Assembly (NCBI RefSeq): GCF_000378305.1
Contig: NZ_KB899538.1
Location: forward strand, 682,001-746,000
DNA: 64,000 bases
Source: Thioalkalivibrio sp. ALJ12
GTDB lineage: Bacteria; Pseudomonadota; Gammaproteobacteria; Ectothiorhodospirales; Ectothiorhodospiraceae
Direction of reading: 5' to 3'
Shown here piece after piece: positions 15,867-23,437 of this stretch (positions are counted from its first letter, which is position 1; each line of letters begins with the position of its first letter). Under the pieces are notes generated by a model, which worked only from the letters and a program-made list of their open reading frames with translations, ran no database searches and was not told the DNA's origin. The position numbers and the translations under genes are program-made.

Positions 15867-16400
15867 TTAAGGTTCGATTTGGCAGTCGGAACGAAGCTCA
15901 CTACGCGGCCGCCCGATGCTGCTGACGATCACGCGCCGGCCTTCCTCGGCGCGGCCGCATACGGTGAAGCTTCCCATCTGAAGAGCGCCATTGGTGCGCT
16001 GGGTCGTGCCACGCGGTACGTACGAGACGTAGTTACGAACCGGTGAATTGCCGCTGACATGGACGTTGGGCAAGTTCGGGGCAGCGTGCCCGATCAGCGG
16101 GTCTTTGTCGGCGCGCTTCCCCGTGCTTCCTGTATCTGCAAACCAGATCCAGCCATCTGACCAGATGCCGTCATCACGGCAGGTCTCGCCGTCGCTGGAG
16201 GGGCACAGGGTGACGCGCTCGTTGCGCTTGAGCGCCTCGCTTCGCGCCAGGTGCATGGCGTTGAGCAGGCTGTTGGTGGCGCCGATGACGCGCTGGCGCT
16301 CGAGCATCTGGCTGAAGGCCGGGGCGGCCAGCATTGCCAGGATGGCGAGCACGCCAATGGTGACCATCAGTTCGATGGCCGTGAGGCCCTGGTGGCGCAT
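15867..16400 (-). CDS. FimT/GspH-family minor pilin (second)
   Basis: A 177-residue prepilin with a very short leader (MRHQG) followed by LTAIELMVTIGVLAILAMLAAPAF, then ATNSLLNAMHLARSEALKRNERVTLC and a C-terminal GRPR-type end typical of GspH/FimT. The G-L-T-A-I-E leader is unusual in having LTAIE rather than FTLIE, but Glu5 is kept. It stands apart from the first fimT across the oppositely oriented pilE, so it has its own transcript, starting somewhere in 16401-16563. Confidence 0.82.
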   Translation of the reverse strand: MRHQGLTAIELMVTIGVLAILAMLAAPAFSQMLERQRVIGATNSLLNAMHLARSEALKRNERVTLCPSSDGETCRDDGIWSDGWIWFADTGSTGKRADKDPLIGHAAPNLPNVHVSGNSPVRNYVSYVPRGTTQRTNGALQMGSFTVCGRAEEGRRVIVSSIGRPRSELRSDCQIEP

Positions 16401-16563
16401 CGCTTCTCCTCCCTGAGATCACGTGCAAGCCCGAGCCTAGACCACCTTGATGTCTCTCACCAGTGCTTACCGGGGAACGGCCCCAGGCGGATGTTGCCTA
16501 TAGAATGAGCGCGCCCGACTGGCGGGCGCCCTATACGGTTCAAGCACGGGTTGGAATGAGCCA

Positions 16564-17430
16564 ATGGCCAAGAGCGTTCAGGAACTGGAGCAGGCGGATC
16601 TGCTGGATCTGCAGCAGCGGGCGGCGCGCAAGGCGCGGCTGGATATCACGTTTCGTGACGAGGCGCGTTCGGGTGCGCTGACGCCTGAGCTGCAGGTGAT
16701 CCCGGTGGGCGAGTGCGAGATCGGTTCCGACGCTTCGGAGTACGGGCATCAGGAGCACGAGTCGCCGCGGCGCTATGTTGTGCTGGAGAAGCCCTTTGCC
16801 CTGGGCCGCTTTGCCGTCACGCGCGAGGAGTGGGATGCCTTCGCCGAGGCGGCAGGCTGGGAGCCCTGGGACTGGCTGGTGTGGCCGCGGACCCCGCGCA
16901 CGCCGATCTTCAACATCAAGCCCGCGTCGATCCAGCAGTATCTCGAATGGCTGAGCGAGGAGACCGGAAAGCGCTACCGCCTGCCCACCGAGGCGGAGTG
17001 GGAATACGCCTGCCGGGCCGGTACGCGCACGCCTTTTGCCTTCGGCGAGGTGGTGGGCTGCCGCGACGTGCACTTCAACTCCCTGTTCCCCTATGAGGAG
17101 CGCCGCCAGCGCCGCAGGTGGTACATCCCGGCTTGTTTCCCGCTGTCCCGTCCGCTGGATGTCGGCAGCTTCCAGCCGAACCTGTGGGGCCTGTACGACA
17201 TGCACGGCAACGTGCAGGAGTTCACCTCCTCACCCTGGCATGACAACCATGCCAGCCTGCCGCGCGATGGCGTCTATCGTCGCGACCCGGACAACGAGTG
17301 GGTCGTGGTCAAGGGCGGCTCGTGGTTCGACCCGGCCGTAAACACCCGCAGCGCTGCCCGGCGCCGCCGCAACATCGACGAGATGGATACTAACCTCGGC
17401 TTCCGCGTCCTGCGGGAGTTGGATGATTAA
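16564..17430 (+). CDS. FGE/SUMF1-fold protein without the usual active-site cysteines
   Basis: A 288-residue protein with the sulfatase-modifying-factor fold: RYRLPTEAEWEYACRAGT near residue 140, GLYDMHGNVQEF near residue 208, KGGSWFD near residue 255 and LGFRVLRE at the end. In catalytic formylglycine-generating enzymes a Cys pair lies between the GGSW motif and the GFR motif; here that stretch (TRSAARRRRNIDEMDTN) has none, and GNVWEW is GNVQEF. So I infer that it is not a canonical FGE. It could be one of the many SUMF1-like proteins of unknown role. No sulfatase gene is nearby. Confidence 0.75.
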   Translation: MAKSVQELEQADLLDLQQRAARKARLDITFRDEARSGALTPELQVIPVGECEIGSDASEYGHQEHESPRRYVVLEKPFALGRFAVTREEWDAFAEAAGWEPWDWLVWPRTPRTPIFNIKPASIQQYLEWLSEETGKRYRLPTEAEWEYACRAGTRTPFAFGEVVGCRDVHFNSLFPYEERRQRRRWYIPACFPLSRPLDVGSFQPNLWGLYDMHGNVQEFTSSPWHDNHASLPRDGVYRRDPDNEWVVVKGGSWFDPAVNTRSAARRRRNIDEMDTNLGFRVLRELDD

Positions 17431-17450
17431 ATACTTGGTTGCCTGAGCAC

Positions 17451-17528
17451 GATGCGTTTCGCTTTGCTCAACGCATCCTACGGTCGGGTGGCGATGCGTA
17501 GGGTGCACTGAGCGCAGCGAACTGCACC
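17451..17528 (+). repeat. Repeat C, inverted pair
   Basis: An arm GATGCGTTTCGCTTTGCTCA... to CATCCTAC (17451-17481) is followed by an inverted arm GTAGGGTGCACTGAGCGCAG... (17498-17528). It lies between the FGE-fold gene and higB, and a similar pair lies at 30859-30937. Confidence 0.7.
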
Positions 17529-17569
17529 ATTAGTTTGCTGCTTACCGTTAAGCGTTATATTCTGTTTCC

Positions 17570-17848
17570 ATGATCAGAAGCTTTCGGTGTAGGGAAACCC
17601 GGGCGCTGTTCGAAACGGGCAGGAGTCGGCGTTGGTCGAGCGTCCGAACAATCGTGGAGCGCAAGCTGATTCAGCTTCAAGCGGCGGAGACACTGCAGGA
17701 TTTGCGCTCTCCGCCGGGGAACCGGCTGGAGGCCCTGTCTGGCGACCGCGAAGGGCAGCACAGCATCCGAATCAACGCCCAGTGGCGCATCTGTTTCCGG
17801 TGGACGGACGAAGGTCCCGAGGATGTGGAGATCGTCGATTACCACTGA
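17570..17848 (+). CDS. higB: HigB-type toxin (RelE superfamily)
   Basis: A 92-residue RelE-fold toxin. It begins MIRSFRCRETRALFETG and carries the HigB pattern ALSGDREGQHSIRINAQWRICFRW, ending VEIVDYH. HigB toxins cut mRNA on the ribosome. The toxin comes first and the antitoxin second, as in other higBA operons, with 24 bases between. The ATG starts 41 bases after repeat C; CGTTA is repeated at 17546-17550 and 17553-17557 and might be part of an operator. Confidence 0.9.
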   Translation: MIRSFRCRETRALFETGRSRRWSSVRTIVERKLIQLQAAETLQDLRSPPGNRLEALSGDREGQHSIRINAQWRICFRWTDEGPEDVEIVDYH

Positions 17849-17872
17849 AGGGTTCCGGAAGGAGGTTAGACC

Positions 17873-18172
17873 ATGAGCACAAGCGGTATGCGACCCATCC
17901 ATCCAGGTGAGGTCCTGCGCGAGGAGTTTCTTGCCCCGTTGGGTCTCAGTGTGAACGCGCTTGCTGGGGCATTGCATGTTCCGACGACGCGCATGAACGA
18001 CATTGTGCGCGAGCGTCGTGGCATTTCGGCTGACACGGCCATGAGGTTGGCGCGTTATTTCGGCACTTCCGAGCGTTTCTGGCTGAACCTCCAGCTCGAG
18101 TATGAACTGAGGCAGGCGCAACTCGAACTTTCGGAACGCGTGCGTCGTGAAATTGAGCCGCGGGCGGCTTGA
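17873..18172 (+). CDS. higA: HigA-type antitoxin (HTH)
   Basis: A 99-residue Xre-type helix-turn-helix protein. It has the HigA start MRPIHPGEVLREEFLAPLG, a helix-turn-helix in LSVNALAGALHVPTTRMNDI and SADTAMRLARYFGTSERFW, all family-specific. It binds HigB and represses the operon. A purine-rich GGAAGGAGG ribosome site precedes the ATG, stronger than the toxin's. Confidence 0.92.
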   Translation: MSTSGMRPIHPGEVLREEFLAPLGLSVNALAGALHVPTTRMNDIVRERRGISADTAMRLARYFGTSERFWLNLQLEYELRQAQLELSERVRREIEPRAA

Positions 18173-18211
18173 GTGGCGGCAGCGAGGGCGCGGGTGGACA
18201 TGAGGTCGGCG

Positions 18212-18241
18212 TGGGGTGCGCTGAGCGCAGCGAATTGCACC
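18212..18241 (+). repeat. Repeat C, single arm
   Basis: GGGGTGCGCTGAGCGCAGCG followed by AATTGCACC; a single arm of the palindromic repeat seen at 17451-17528. It lies in the 96 bases between higA and the thioredoxin-like gene on the other strand. Confidence 0.6.
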
Positions 18242-18268
18242 GTCTCGACGTGAGACTGCTCAGTTTCC

Positions 18269-18808
18269 CTACAGCCAACGAGCGAGCCAGAGGCGCAGGC
18301 GCAGTTCCAGGGGCGGGGCGTAGCCCTGCTTGCGGAAGACGATCTCGCCGTCGGGGTTGATGATGAAGGTCGCGGGAACGCCGCGGACGTTGTATTGCGA
18401 AGCGAGTTCGCCCTGCGGGTCGTTGACCACGGCCAGTTCGCGCTCGCGTTCGTTCAGGTGCTCCAGCACCTCCTCCGGCGTGCCGGACTGCATGGCGACC
18501 GTGAGCACCGGGTGGCTTTGCGACAGGCGCACGATCTCGCCTTCCTCCAGGCGGCAGATCGGACACCAGGTGGCCCAGAAGTGCAGCAGCATGGGCTCGT
18601 CCGCGTAGTCCGCGAGCGTTACCGGCGTGCCATCCAGCAGCTGTGCCTCGAACTCGGGGGCCGGGCCCTCGACCATGTCGCGCGCCATCCAGGCGCGCAC
18701 GGCCAGGAAGATCACCAGCGCGATCCCGATCTGGATGCCCCAGCCCAGGGCGCGGCGGCGCCGGGAGGGCTTCGGGCGTTTCGGTTTTTCGGGGCGGGTC
18801 TCGGTCAA
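18269..18808 (-). CDS. Membrane-anchored TlpA/ScsD-like thioredoxin
   Basis: A 179-residue protein with a basic start (residues 1-21), one membrane segment (about 22-40), then a periplasmic thioredoxin fold. The active site is WCPICRLEE (C-P-I-C) near residue 81 and a cis-Pro lies in VRGVPATFI. This is the TlpA/ScsD type of membrane-tethered thiol oxidoreductase. A reducing role in cytochrome or disulfide maturation is inferred, not shown. It overlaps the stop of the upstream LRV-like gene by 4 bases, so the two are co-expressed. Confidence 0.8.
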   Translation of the reverse strand: MTETRPEKPKRPKPSRRRRALGWGIQIGIALVIFLAVRAWMARDMVEGPAPEFEAQLLDGTPVTLADYADEPMLLHFWATWCPICRLEEGEIVRLSQSHPVLTVAMQSGTPEEVLEHLNERERELAVVNDPQGELASQYNVRGVPATFIINPDGEIVFRKQGYAPPLELRLRLWLARWL

Positions 18809-19236
18809 CGGATCATCTCGGCTTGTCCGGGGCGGGCGCGGGTCCCGCGTTTTTTCGGGCCCTTGCGCACCGCGATGCGCACCAGTTCGTCTTCGTCGTC
18901 CATCAGGCGTTCCCGCTGGGCTTCGGTCAGAAGCGGATTGCGCGCGACGAAGTAGCGCAGGTTCGGGTCGCGGTCGTTCACGCAGGCCTCGACCTGTTCC
19001 GGTGTCAGGTCGGGGCGCTTGGCGCAGTTCAGGCGCACGGTCTGGTTGGGGTCGGCCAGCAGCAGGGCGACCTCCTCGGGTGTGAGATCCATGCGGCGGG
19101 AGAAGTAGGCCTTCACCTGGGCGTGCTGGTCGCGCACCAGCAGGGGTCGCCAGTGCGCCTCGAGGTTCGCGGACAGGGCGAGGTCCATGCGCTCCTCGAA
19201 TGTCATCGCCTTGTATTGCTGCTTCAGGTCGGTCAT
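18805..19236 (-). CDS. LRV/HEAT-like repeat protein, function unknown
   Basis: A 143-residue cytosolic protein made of about three helical repeats of some 24 residues. Each repeat resembles [20 protein letters not shown] or [20 protein letters not shown] and has a following A-x-R/N. This matches the leucine-rich-repeat-variant pattern known from nitrogen-fixing bacteria. The iron-sulfur cysteines reported for one LRV protein are not visible here. It overlaps the thioredoxin-like gene downstream and is divergent from nadA (135 bases). The function is unknown; binding of a protein partner is a guess from the repeats. Confidence 0.6.
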   Translation of the reverse strand: MTDLKQQYKAMTFEERMDLALSANLEAHWRPLLVRDQHAQVKAYFSRRMDLTPEEVALLLADPNQTVRLNCAKRPDLTPEQVEACVNDRDPNLRYFVARNPLLTEAQRERLMDDEDELVRIAVRKGPKKRGTRARPGQAEMIR

Positions 19237-19371
19237 GGCCGGGGCATTATAGGCGCCGGGGTTGGGATGCGCGGGGACGCCCCCACAATGTGTAGGAACG
19301 ACAGCGCGCGCGAGCGTGTCGTACTATTAGTCAACGATAATCTACCCCGCATGCCGGGGTGTCGAGGACCC

Positions 19372-20454
19372 ATGACTGCACCGGTGGCCGAAATTCCGAT
19401 CTTCCAGGTTCCGCGCACGGATCACGTGACGGCCTCGCTGCATGCGTTGACCGATGCCCAGCGCGACGAGCTGGTGCGCCGCATCAAGCGCCTGCTGATT
19501 GAGCGCAACGCGGTACTGGTGGCCCATTACTACGTGGACGAGTCGTTGCAGCGCCTGGCGGACGAGACCGGCGGGTGCGTGGCCGACTCCCTGGAGATGG
19601 CACGTTTCGGCAAGGAGCACCCGGCCGAGACGCTGGTGGTCGCCGGGGTGCGTTTCATGGGCGAGACGGCCAAGATCCTGAGCCCGGAGAAACGTGTTCT
19701 GATGCCGACGCTGGAGGCCGAGTGCTCGCTGGATCTTGGCTGCCCGGCCGAGGAGTTTGCGAAATTCCGCGCCCAGTATCCGGACCACACGGTGGTGGTG
19801 TACTCCAACACCTCGGTGGACGTGAAGGCGCAGGCCGACTACGTCGTCACCTCGAGCATTGCCGTGCCGCTGGTCGAGCATCTGCGCGATCAGGGCAAGA
19901 AGGTGCTGTGGGCCCCGGACAAGCACCTGGGCGACTACATTCGCCGCACCACTGGTGCCGACATGGTGCTGTGGGACGGCTCCTGTGTGGTGCACGATGA
20001 GTTTCGCTCCTGGGCGCTGGAAGATCTGCGCGGTCGTCATCCCGGTGCGGCGGTGCTGGTGCATCCGGAGTCTCCGCGCGAGGTGATCCATCAGGCCGAT
20101 GTGGTCGGTTCCACCAGCCAGCTGATCGCGGCGGTGAAGAACCGCCCGGAACAGGAATTTATCGTCGCCACGGACAAGGGCATCTTCTACAAGATGCAGC
20201 AGGCGGCCCCGGGCAAGACGCTGATCGAGGCCCCGACCGGCGGCCACAGCGCCACCTGCACCAGCTGCGCCCACTGCCCGTGGATGGCCATGAACGACCT
20301 GGTCTCGCTGGCCGAGACGCTGGAAGACAACGCCGAGCCAGCCAAAAACGAGATCTTCGTCGACGACACCGCGCGCCAGAAGGCCCTGGTGGCCACGCAG
20401 CGCATGCTCGACTTCGCCGCCGAACACCGCAAGGCCACCGAAGGCGACGCCTGA
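19372..20454 (+). CDS. nadA: Quinolinate synthase
   Basis: A 360-residue [4Fe-4S] enzyme that condenses iminoaspartate and dihydroxyacetone phosphate to quinolinate in NAD synthesis. Visible features are [19 protein letters not shown] near residue 46, cluster cysteines in [20 protein letters not shown] and [10 protein letters not shown], and a PTGGHSATC stretch. The ATG at 19372 follows GAGGACCC and gives the family N-terminus; another ATG at 19351 would add seven residues. It is divergent from the LRV-like gene. nadB and nadC are not in the window. Confidence 0.96.
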   Translation: MTAPVAEIPIFQVPRTDHVTASLHALTDAQRDELVRRIKRLLIERNAVLVAHYYVDESLQRLADETGGCVADSLEMARFGKEHPAETLVVAGVRFMGETAKILSPEKRVLMPTLEAECSLDLGCPAEEFAKFRAQYPDHTVVVYSNTSVDVKAQADYVVTSSIAVPLVEHLRDQGKKVLWAPDKHLGDYIRRTTGADMVLWDGSCVVHDEFRSWALEDLRGRHPGAAVLVHPESPREVIHQADVVGSTSQLIAAVKNRPEQEFIVATDKGIFYKMQQAAPGKTLIEAPTGGHSATCTSCAHCPWMAMNDLVSLAETLEDNAEPAKNEIFVDDTARQKALVATQRMLDFAAEHRKATEGDA

Positions 20455-20498
20455 ATATTTGAAGGGGTAAGACCGCCGTGCAACAACAGGACGAGGCA

Positions 20499-20810
20499 AT
20501 GGATCAACCATCTCGCAGGCTGAGTCGTGCTGCCGTATTGCAGGCGCTACGGGAGCATCGGACCCATCTCGAGCGTGAATTCGGTGTACGTGGGCTGGCG
20601 TTGTTCGGATCGTTGGCCCGTGACGAAGCCGGCGAGCAGAGTGATGTGGATATTCTTGTCGGCTACGACGGTCCGGCCTCAGCCCAGCAGTATTTTGGCG
20701 TTCAGTTCTATCTTGAAGACCTGTTAGGACACCCGGTGGATCTGATCTCCGAAAAGGCCCTGCGCGCCGAGCTGCGTCCGTACGTCGAGCGCGAGGCGAT
20801 TCGTGTCTGA
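20499..20810 (+). CDS. MNT-domain nucleotidyltransferase antitoxin (second MNT/HEPN pair)
   Basis: A 103-residue minimal nucleotidyltransferase with ALFGSLARDEAGEQSDVDILVGY, so the GS motif and both acidic residues are present. It ends PYVEREAIRV, the usual end of MntA-like antitoxins. A GTG at 20478 would add seven residues; the ATG at 20499 follows GACGAGGCA. The HEPN partner begins at 20803, overlapping by 8 bases, but is interrupted by a stop. The antitoxin itself looks intact. Confidence 0.82.
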   Translation: MDQPSRRLSRAAVLQALREHRTHLEREFGVRGLALFGSLARDEAGEQSDVDILVGYDGPASAQQYFGVQFYLEDLLGHPVDLISEKALRAELRPYVEREAIRV

Positions 20811-21156
20811 CTCAATGGCGGCGCGCGAGTGGCGCTTCTATCTTGACGACATGATTCGATTTGCACGCAAGGCCATGGCTTATACGGATGGCCTTGATCG
20901 TGATGCGTTCGTACAGAATGAGCTGGTCTACGATGCGGTGCTTTGAAACCTCGAATTGATCGGTGAGGCGGCCGGGCATATTCCTTCCGAAGCGCGGGAG
21001 GCGCACCCGGATATCCCCTGGCGAATGATTGTCGCGACCCGAAACCGGCTGATTCACGCGTATCTGGGTATCGACAGCGATACGATCTGGAACCTGGTAG
21101 ATGAGCACCTGCCCGCTTTGGTCTGCCGCCTTGAGAACATGCAGCGAGCGTTGTAG
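20803..21156 (+). pseudogene. HEPN (DUF86) toxin with in-frame TGA stop
   Basis: Read from the GTG at 20803, the frame gives VSDSMAAREWRFYLDDMI...LVYDAVL, then TGA at 20944-20946, then NLELIGEAAGHIP and TRNRLIHAYLGID to a TAG at 21156. The HEPN motif RNRLIHAY lies after the stop, so the main product would lack it. Family members have Arg where the stop is (VYDAVLRNLE), and CGA to TGA is one transition. A downstream TTG (20956) might allow re-initiation, giving only a fragment. It forms a pair with the intact MNT gene. Confidence 0.85.
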
Positions 21157-21186
21157 TGATCAGTGCCTTTCTGTGGCGGGCCCCGT

Positions 21187-21212
21187 TGTAGGAGGCCAGC
21201 CCTCTGGCCGAT
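21187..21212 (+). repeat. Repeat D, single arm
   Basis: A 26-base arm from TGTAGGAGGCCAGCC to TCTGGCCGAT, identical to the left arm of the inverted pair at 24193-24262. It lies between the broken HEPN gene and a small gene on the other strand. Confidence 0.75.
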
Positions 21213-21244
21213 CAGGCGCTGGTGCGCAGTGATGCTCTTGGGGC

Positions 21245-21451
21245 TCAGCGGTCGTTCAGCCAGGCGGCCCACTGGGAGTGGGTGGAGACGTCCACGCCGT
21301 CGGCCTTGGCGGCCTTTTGCAGGTGGGTCTGCAGGTCATCCATCAGTTGCGAATCCATCAACTCCGGCGCCAGCGTCAGCTGCGCGTGCAGCGTGCTGTA
21401 GACGAGCTTGAGTTCATTCACCGGATAATGCGACCAGTCGAGGTGGGCCAT
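21245..21451 (-). CDS. Small hypothetical protein (68 aa)
   Basis: A 68-residue soluble helical protein beginning MAHLDWSHYPVNELKLVYSTL and ending SQWAAWLNDR. I do not recognise a domain. The start has GGAGAACGG upstream, and codon use is normal for the region. Support is only moderate. It is convergent with the HEPN remnant and divergent from the gene at 21538. Confidence 0.5.
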   Translation of the reverse strand: MAHLDWSHYPVNELKLVYSTLHAQLTLAPELMDSQLMDDLQTHLQKAAKADGVDVSTHSQWAAWLNDR

Positions 21452-21537
21452 GCCGTCCGTTCTCCGTTGTCATCCATTGCGTTATAGCCTGCCGCCGGTT
21501 GGTGGTGCCATTCAAAAGCACCTGCCCGGAGGCGGAG

Positions 21538-21894
21538 ATGTATAAGCGTCGTGCGCGACTGCTGGTGGCCGCGGAACTCCCCGACGGGCGCGCCGCGCGC
21601 GTGGCGGAGCTGGCCGCGGCGGCCGAGTTCGAGGACTGGATCGAGGTGCGCCCGGCGCACACGATGGCCGAGGTGGCGGACGCCGATCTGGCATGGGCCG
21701 ATCTGCTGGTGGCGCTGGACACGGCCGCGGCCCGCGCCATGCCGGCGCATCGGCCCGCGACCTGCCGGCCGAAGTACTGGCAGTTGCCCGGCGAGACCGG
21801 GGCAGATTTCGATCTGCAGACCCTGGAGGCGCTGCGCTGCATGGTCGGCGGTATGCGCATGTTGGCGCGCGTGGATGCTGACGACGACGCCTGA
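21538..21894 (+). CDS. Hypothetical protein, distantly LMW-phosphatase-like
   Basis: A 118-residue protein. The ATG at 21538 follows GGAGGCGGAG. The middle (HTMAEVADADLAWADLLVALD and KYWQLPGE) loosely follows the late part of low-molecular-weight protein tyrosine phosphatases, where a 'WADLVLVM' strand and a 'LPDP' loop occur. The N-terminal CX5R active site of that family is absent. The function is unknown; if the resemblance is real it is a catalytically dead or degenerate relative. Confidence 0.55.
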   Translation: MYKRRARLLVAAELPDGRAARVAELAAAAEFEDWIEVRPAHTMAEVADADLAWADLLVALDTAAARAMPAHRPATCRPKYWQLPGETGADFDLQTLEALRCMVGGMRMLARVDADDDA

Positions 21895-21928
21895 GGCACT
21901 GTCTTTTTCCGGTCAGTGCGCTTCCCGT

Positions 21929-22030
21929 GTCATTCCGGCCGGAGCGCAGCGTAGAGCCGGAGTCTCCCGCGGTTCCCATCGCCTTGGCGCACGAGATCCT
22001 AGATAACCGCGGCGCGGTTTCCGGGATGAC
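21929..22030 (+). repeat. Repeat B, copy 2
   Basis: It starts GTCATTCCGG and ends CCGGGATGAC, and carries CGGAGCGCAGCGTAGAGCCGG and a GCGGCGCGGTTTCCGGGAT stretch. It resembles 7180-7298 in its ends and arrangement. Confidence 0.6.
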
Positions 22031-22061
22031 GGCGAGAGGGCATGGACTCATGCTGCTCCAA

Positions 22062-22095
22062 GAGATGGCCACGGCGCTGCGCGCCTCGCGGTGAC
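22062..22095 (-). repeat. Repeat A, end fragment
   Basis: The stretch from GAGATGGCCACGGCG to CTCGCGGTGAC is, on the minus strand, a near match to one end of repeat A (GTCATCGCGAGGCGCGCAGC... at 2687). The rest of the element is missing. Confidence 0.55.
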
Positions 22096-22100
22096 AAGTG

Positions 22101-22631
22101 CTATTCGGGGTGGTACGGGACCGGTGCGCGGGCGTGCAGCTGGGCCAGGTGGTCTTCGTAGAGGGCCCAGATGCGCGGAGCGATGGCGCCGCGCGAACCG
22201 GGGTAGGTCAGGCGGTCGGGGTTGAAGCTGGCCAGGCGCTCGATCTCGGTGCAGCGCAGTTCCTGGTCGACCACGTTGAAGATCAGGATCTGTGTGCCCT
22301 GGTCGGCGATCGGCAGCAGGGCCCCGATGATCCCGGTGTCATTGAGCCCGGGCTCGCCACGGGCATCGCCCAACTCGGCTGGCGGGCGTACCAGCGTGCC
22401 CAGCAGCTCATGGTAGGCCTGGCCGCAGGCAAAGCAGATCTCCGGCGCACGCAACCCCTGCACGCGTTCACAGGCCTGACGCACGGTATTGTCCGGCAAG
22501 ACCATGCGCGCGGGCGGGATCGGGATGCGGTTGCTCTCGCCATTGGGCAGCAGGCGCGGGACGGCCTCCTGGCAGGAGGGACAGCGCCAGGTGGCGACCC
22601 GCGGGCCGTCGATCACGTTGCTGGGCGGCAT
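22101..22631 (-). CDS. Hypothetical protein with CxxC pairs
   Basis: A 176-residue soluble protein. Two CxxC pairs, CPSC near residue 17 and CFAC near residue 67, may form a zinc site; the part between them is Pro and Arg rich. The rest (GLNDTGIIGALLPIADQGTQILIFNVVDQEL) suggests an alpha/beta domain. I do not recognise the family. It begins MPPSNVIDGPRVATWRC. The next upstream gene in its direction is the redoxin at 22713, with 81 bases between. Confidence 0.6.
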   Translation of the reverse strand: MPPSNVIDGPRVATWRCPSCQEAVPRLLPNGESNRIPIPPARMVLPDNTVRQACERVQGLRAPEICFACGQAYHELLGTLVRPPAELGDARGEPGLNDTGIIGALLPIADQGTQILIFNVVDQELRCTEIERLASFNPDRLTYPGSRGAIAPRIWALYEDHLAQLHARAPVPYHPE

Positions 22632-22712
22632 GCGGTGGCCATGGTTCAGGGTGTGCGTTCAGTATACGGCGGGCGCGGCCGCTGCGCGGGCCGGCCCGCT
22701 CCGGCAGGTGCG

Positions 22713-23294
22713 TCAGCCGTAGTAGTCTGGTTCGTTGCCCGGGCGCCACTTGATGTTGCAGCCGAGGCTTGGATGCTGCGGCTCGGGGGCCGGCTGGCCG
22801 GCCAGCAGGGCATCGCTGGCGGCGCGCAGGTCACGCCCGGTGACCGGTGTGTCGGAGCCGGGGCGGGTCTCGTCGAACTGGCCGCGGTAGTACAGCTTGC
22901 GGTCGGCATCGAACAGGTACAGGTCCGGGGTGCAGGCGGCGTGGTAGGCCTTGGCCACGGACTGGTCCTCGTCCAGGCAGTAGGGGAACTTGTAGCCGAA
23001 ACGACGGGCGTCGTCGCGCATCTTGTCCGGGGCGTCGTCCGGTACCGCCTGGATGTCGTTGGAGTTGATTGCGATCACCGCAATGCCCTTGTCCGAGTAT
23101 TCGCGGCCGTAGCGCGCGAACTCGTGGCGGATCAGTTGCACGAACGGGCAGTGATTGCAGATGAAGGCAATCATGTAGCCTTTCGCGTCAGGGAAGCTGT
23201 CGAGGCTGATGGTGTCGCCGGAGATGGCGTCCGGCAGGGAGAAGTTCGGGGCCTCGGTGCCCAGTTCGATCATCTGCGAGGGGGTGCGGGCCAT
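22713..23294 (-). CDS. Thioredoxin-fold peroxiredoxin-like (redoxin) protein
   Basis: A 193-residue thioredoxin-fold protein of the AhpC/TSA-redoxin type. The active-site stretch is IAFICNHCPFVQLIRHEF, with the CNHC pair near residue 49. A cis-Pro region follows in TPDLYLFDADRKLYYRGQFD and a GCNIKWRPGNEPDYY end is typical of this uncharacterised redoxin subgroup. The ATG at 23294 is chosen over an upstream in-frame start at 23363, because the family begins close to the MARTPSQM sequence. It is probably cytosolic, as no signal peptide is visible. Confidence 0.8.
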   Translation of the reverse strand: MARTPSQMIELGTEAPNFSLPDAISGDTISLDSFPDAKGYMIAFICNHCPFVQLIRHEFARYGREYSDKGIAVIAINSNDIQAVPDDAPDKMRDDARRFGYKFPYCLDEDQSVAKAYHAACTPDLYLFDADRKLYYRGQFDETRPGSDTPVTGRDLRAASDALLAGQPAPEPQHPSLGCNIKWRPGNEPDYYG

Positions 23295-23437
23295 GGTTGC
23301 TCCAGTGCCTGTTAGGTTTGGGCGACGATTATACGGATTGGGACTGGTTGGATTAATCCGCATCGTCTGAACGACAGCTTGAAACCATCCGGGCGCGGCA
23401 CCAGTCTGGATAATACTTGAGTCATGGAGTCGGAAAT

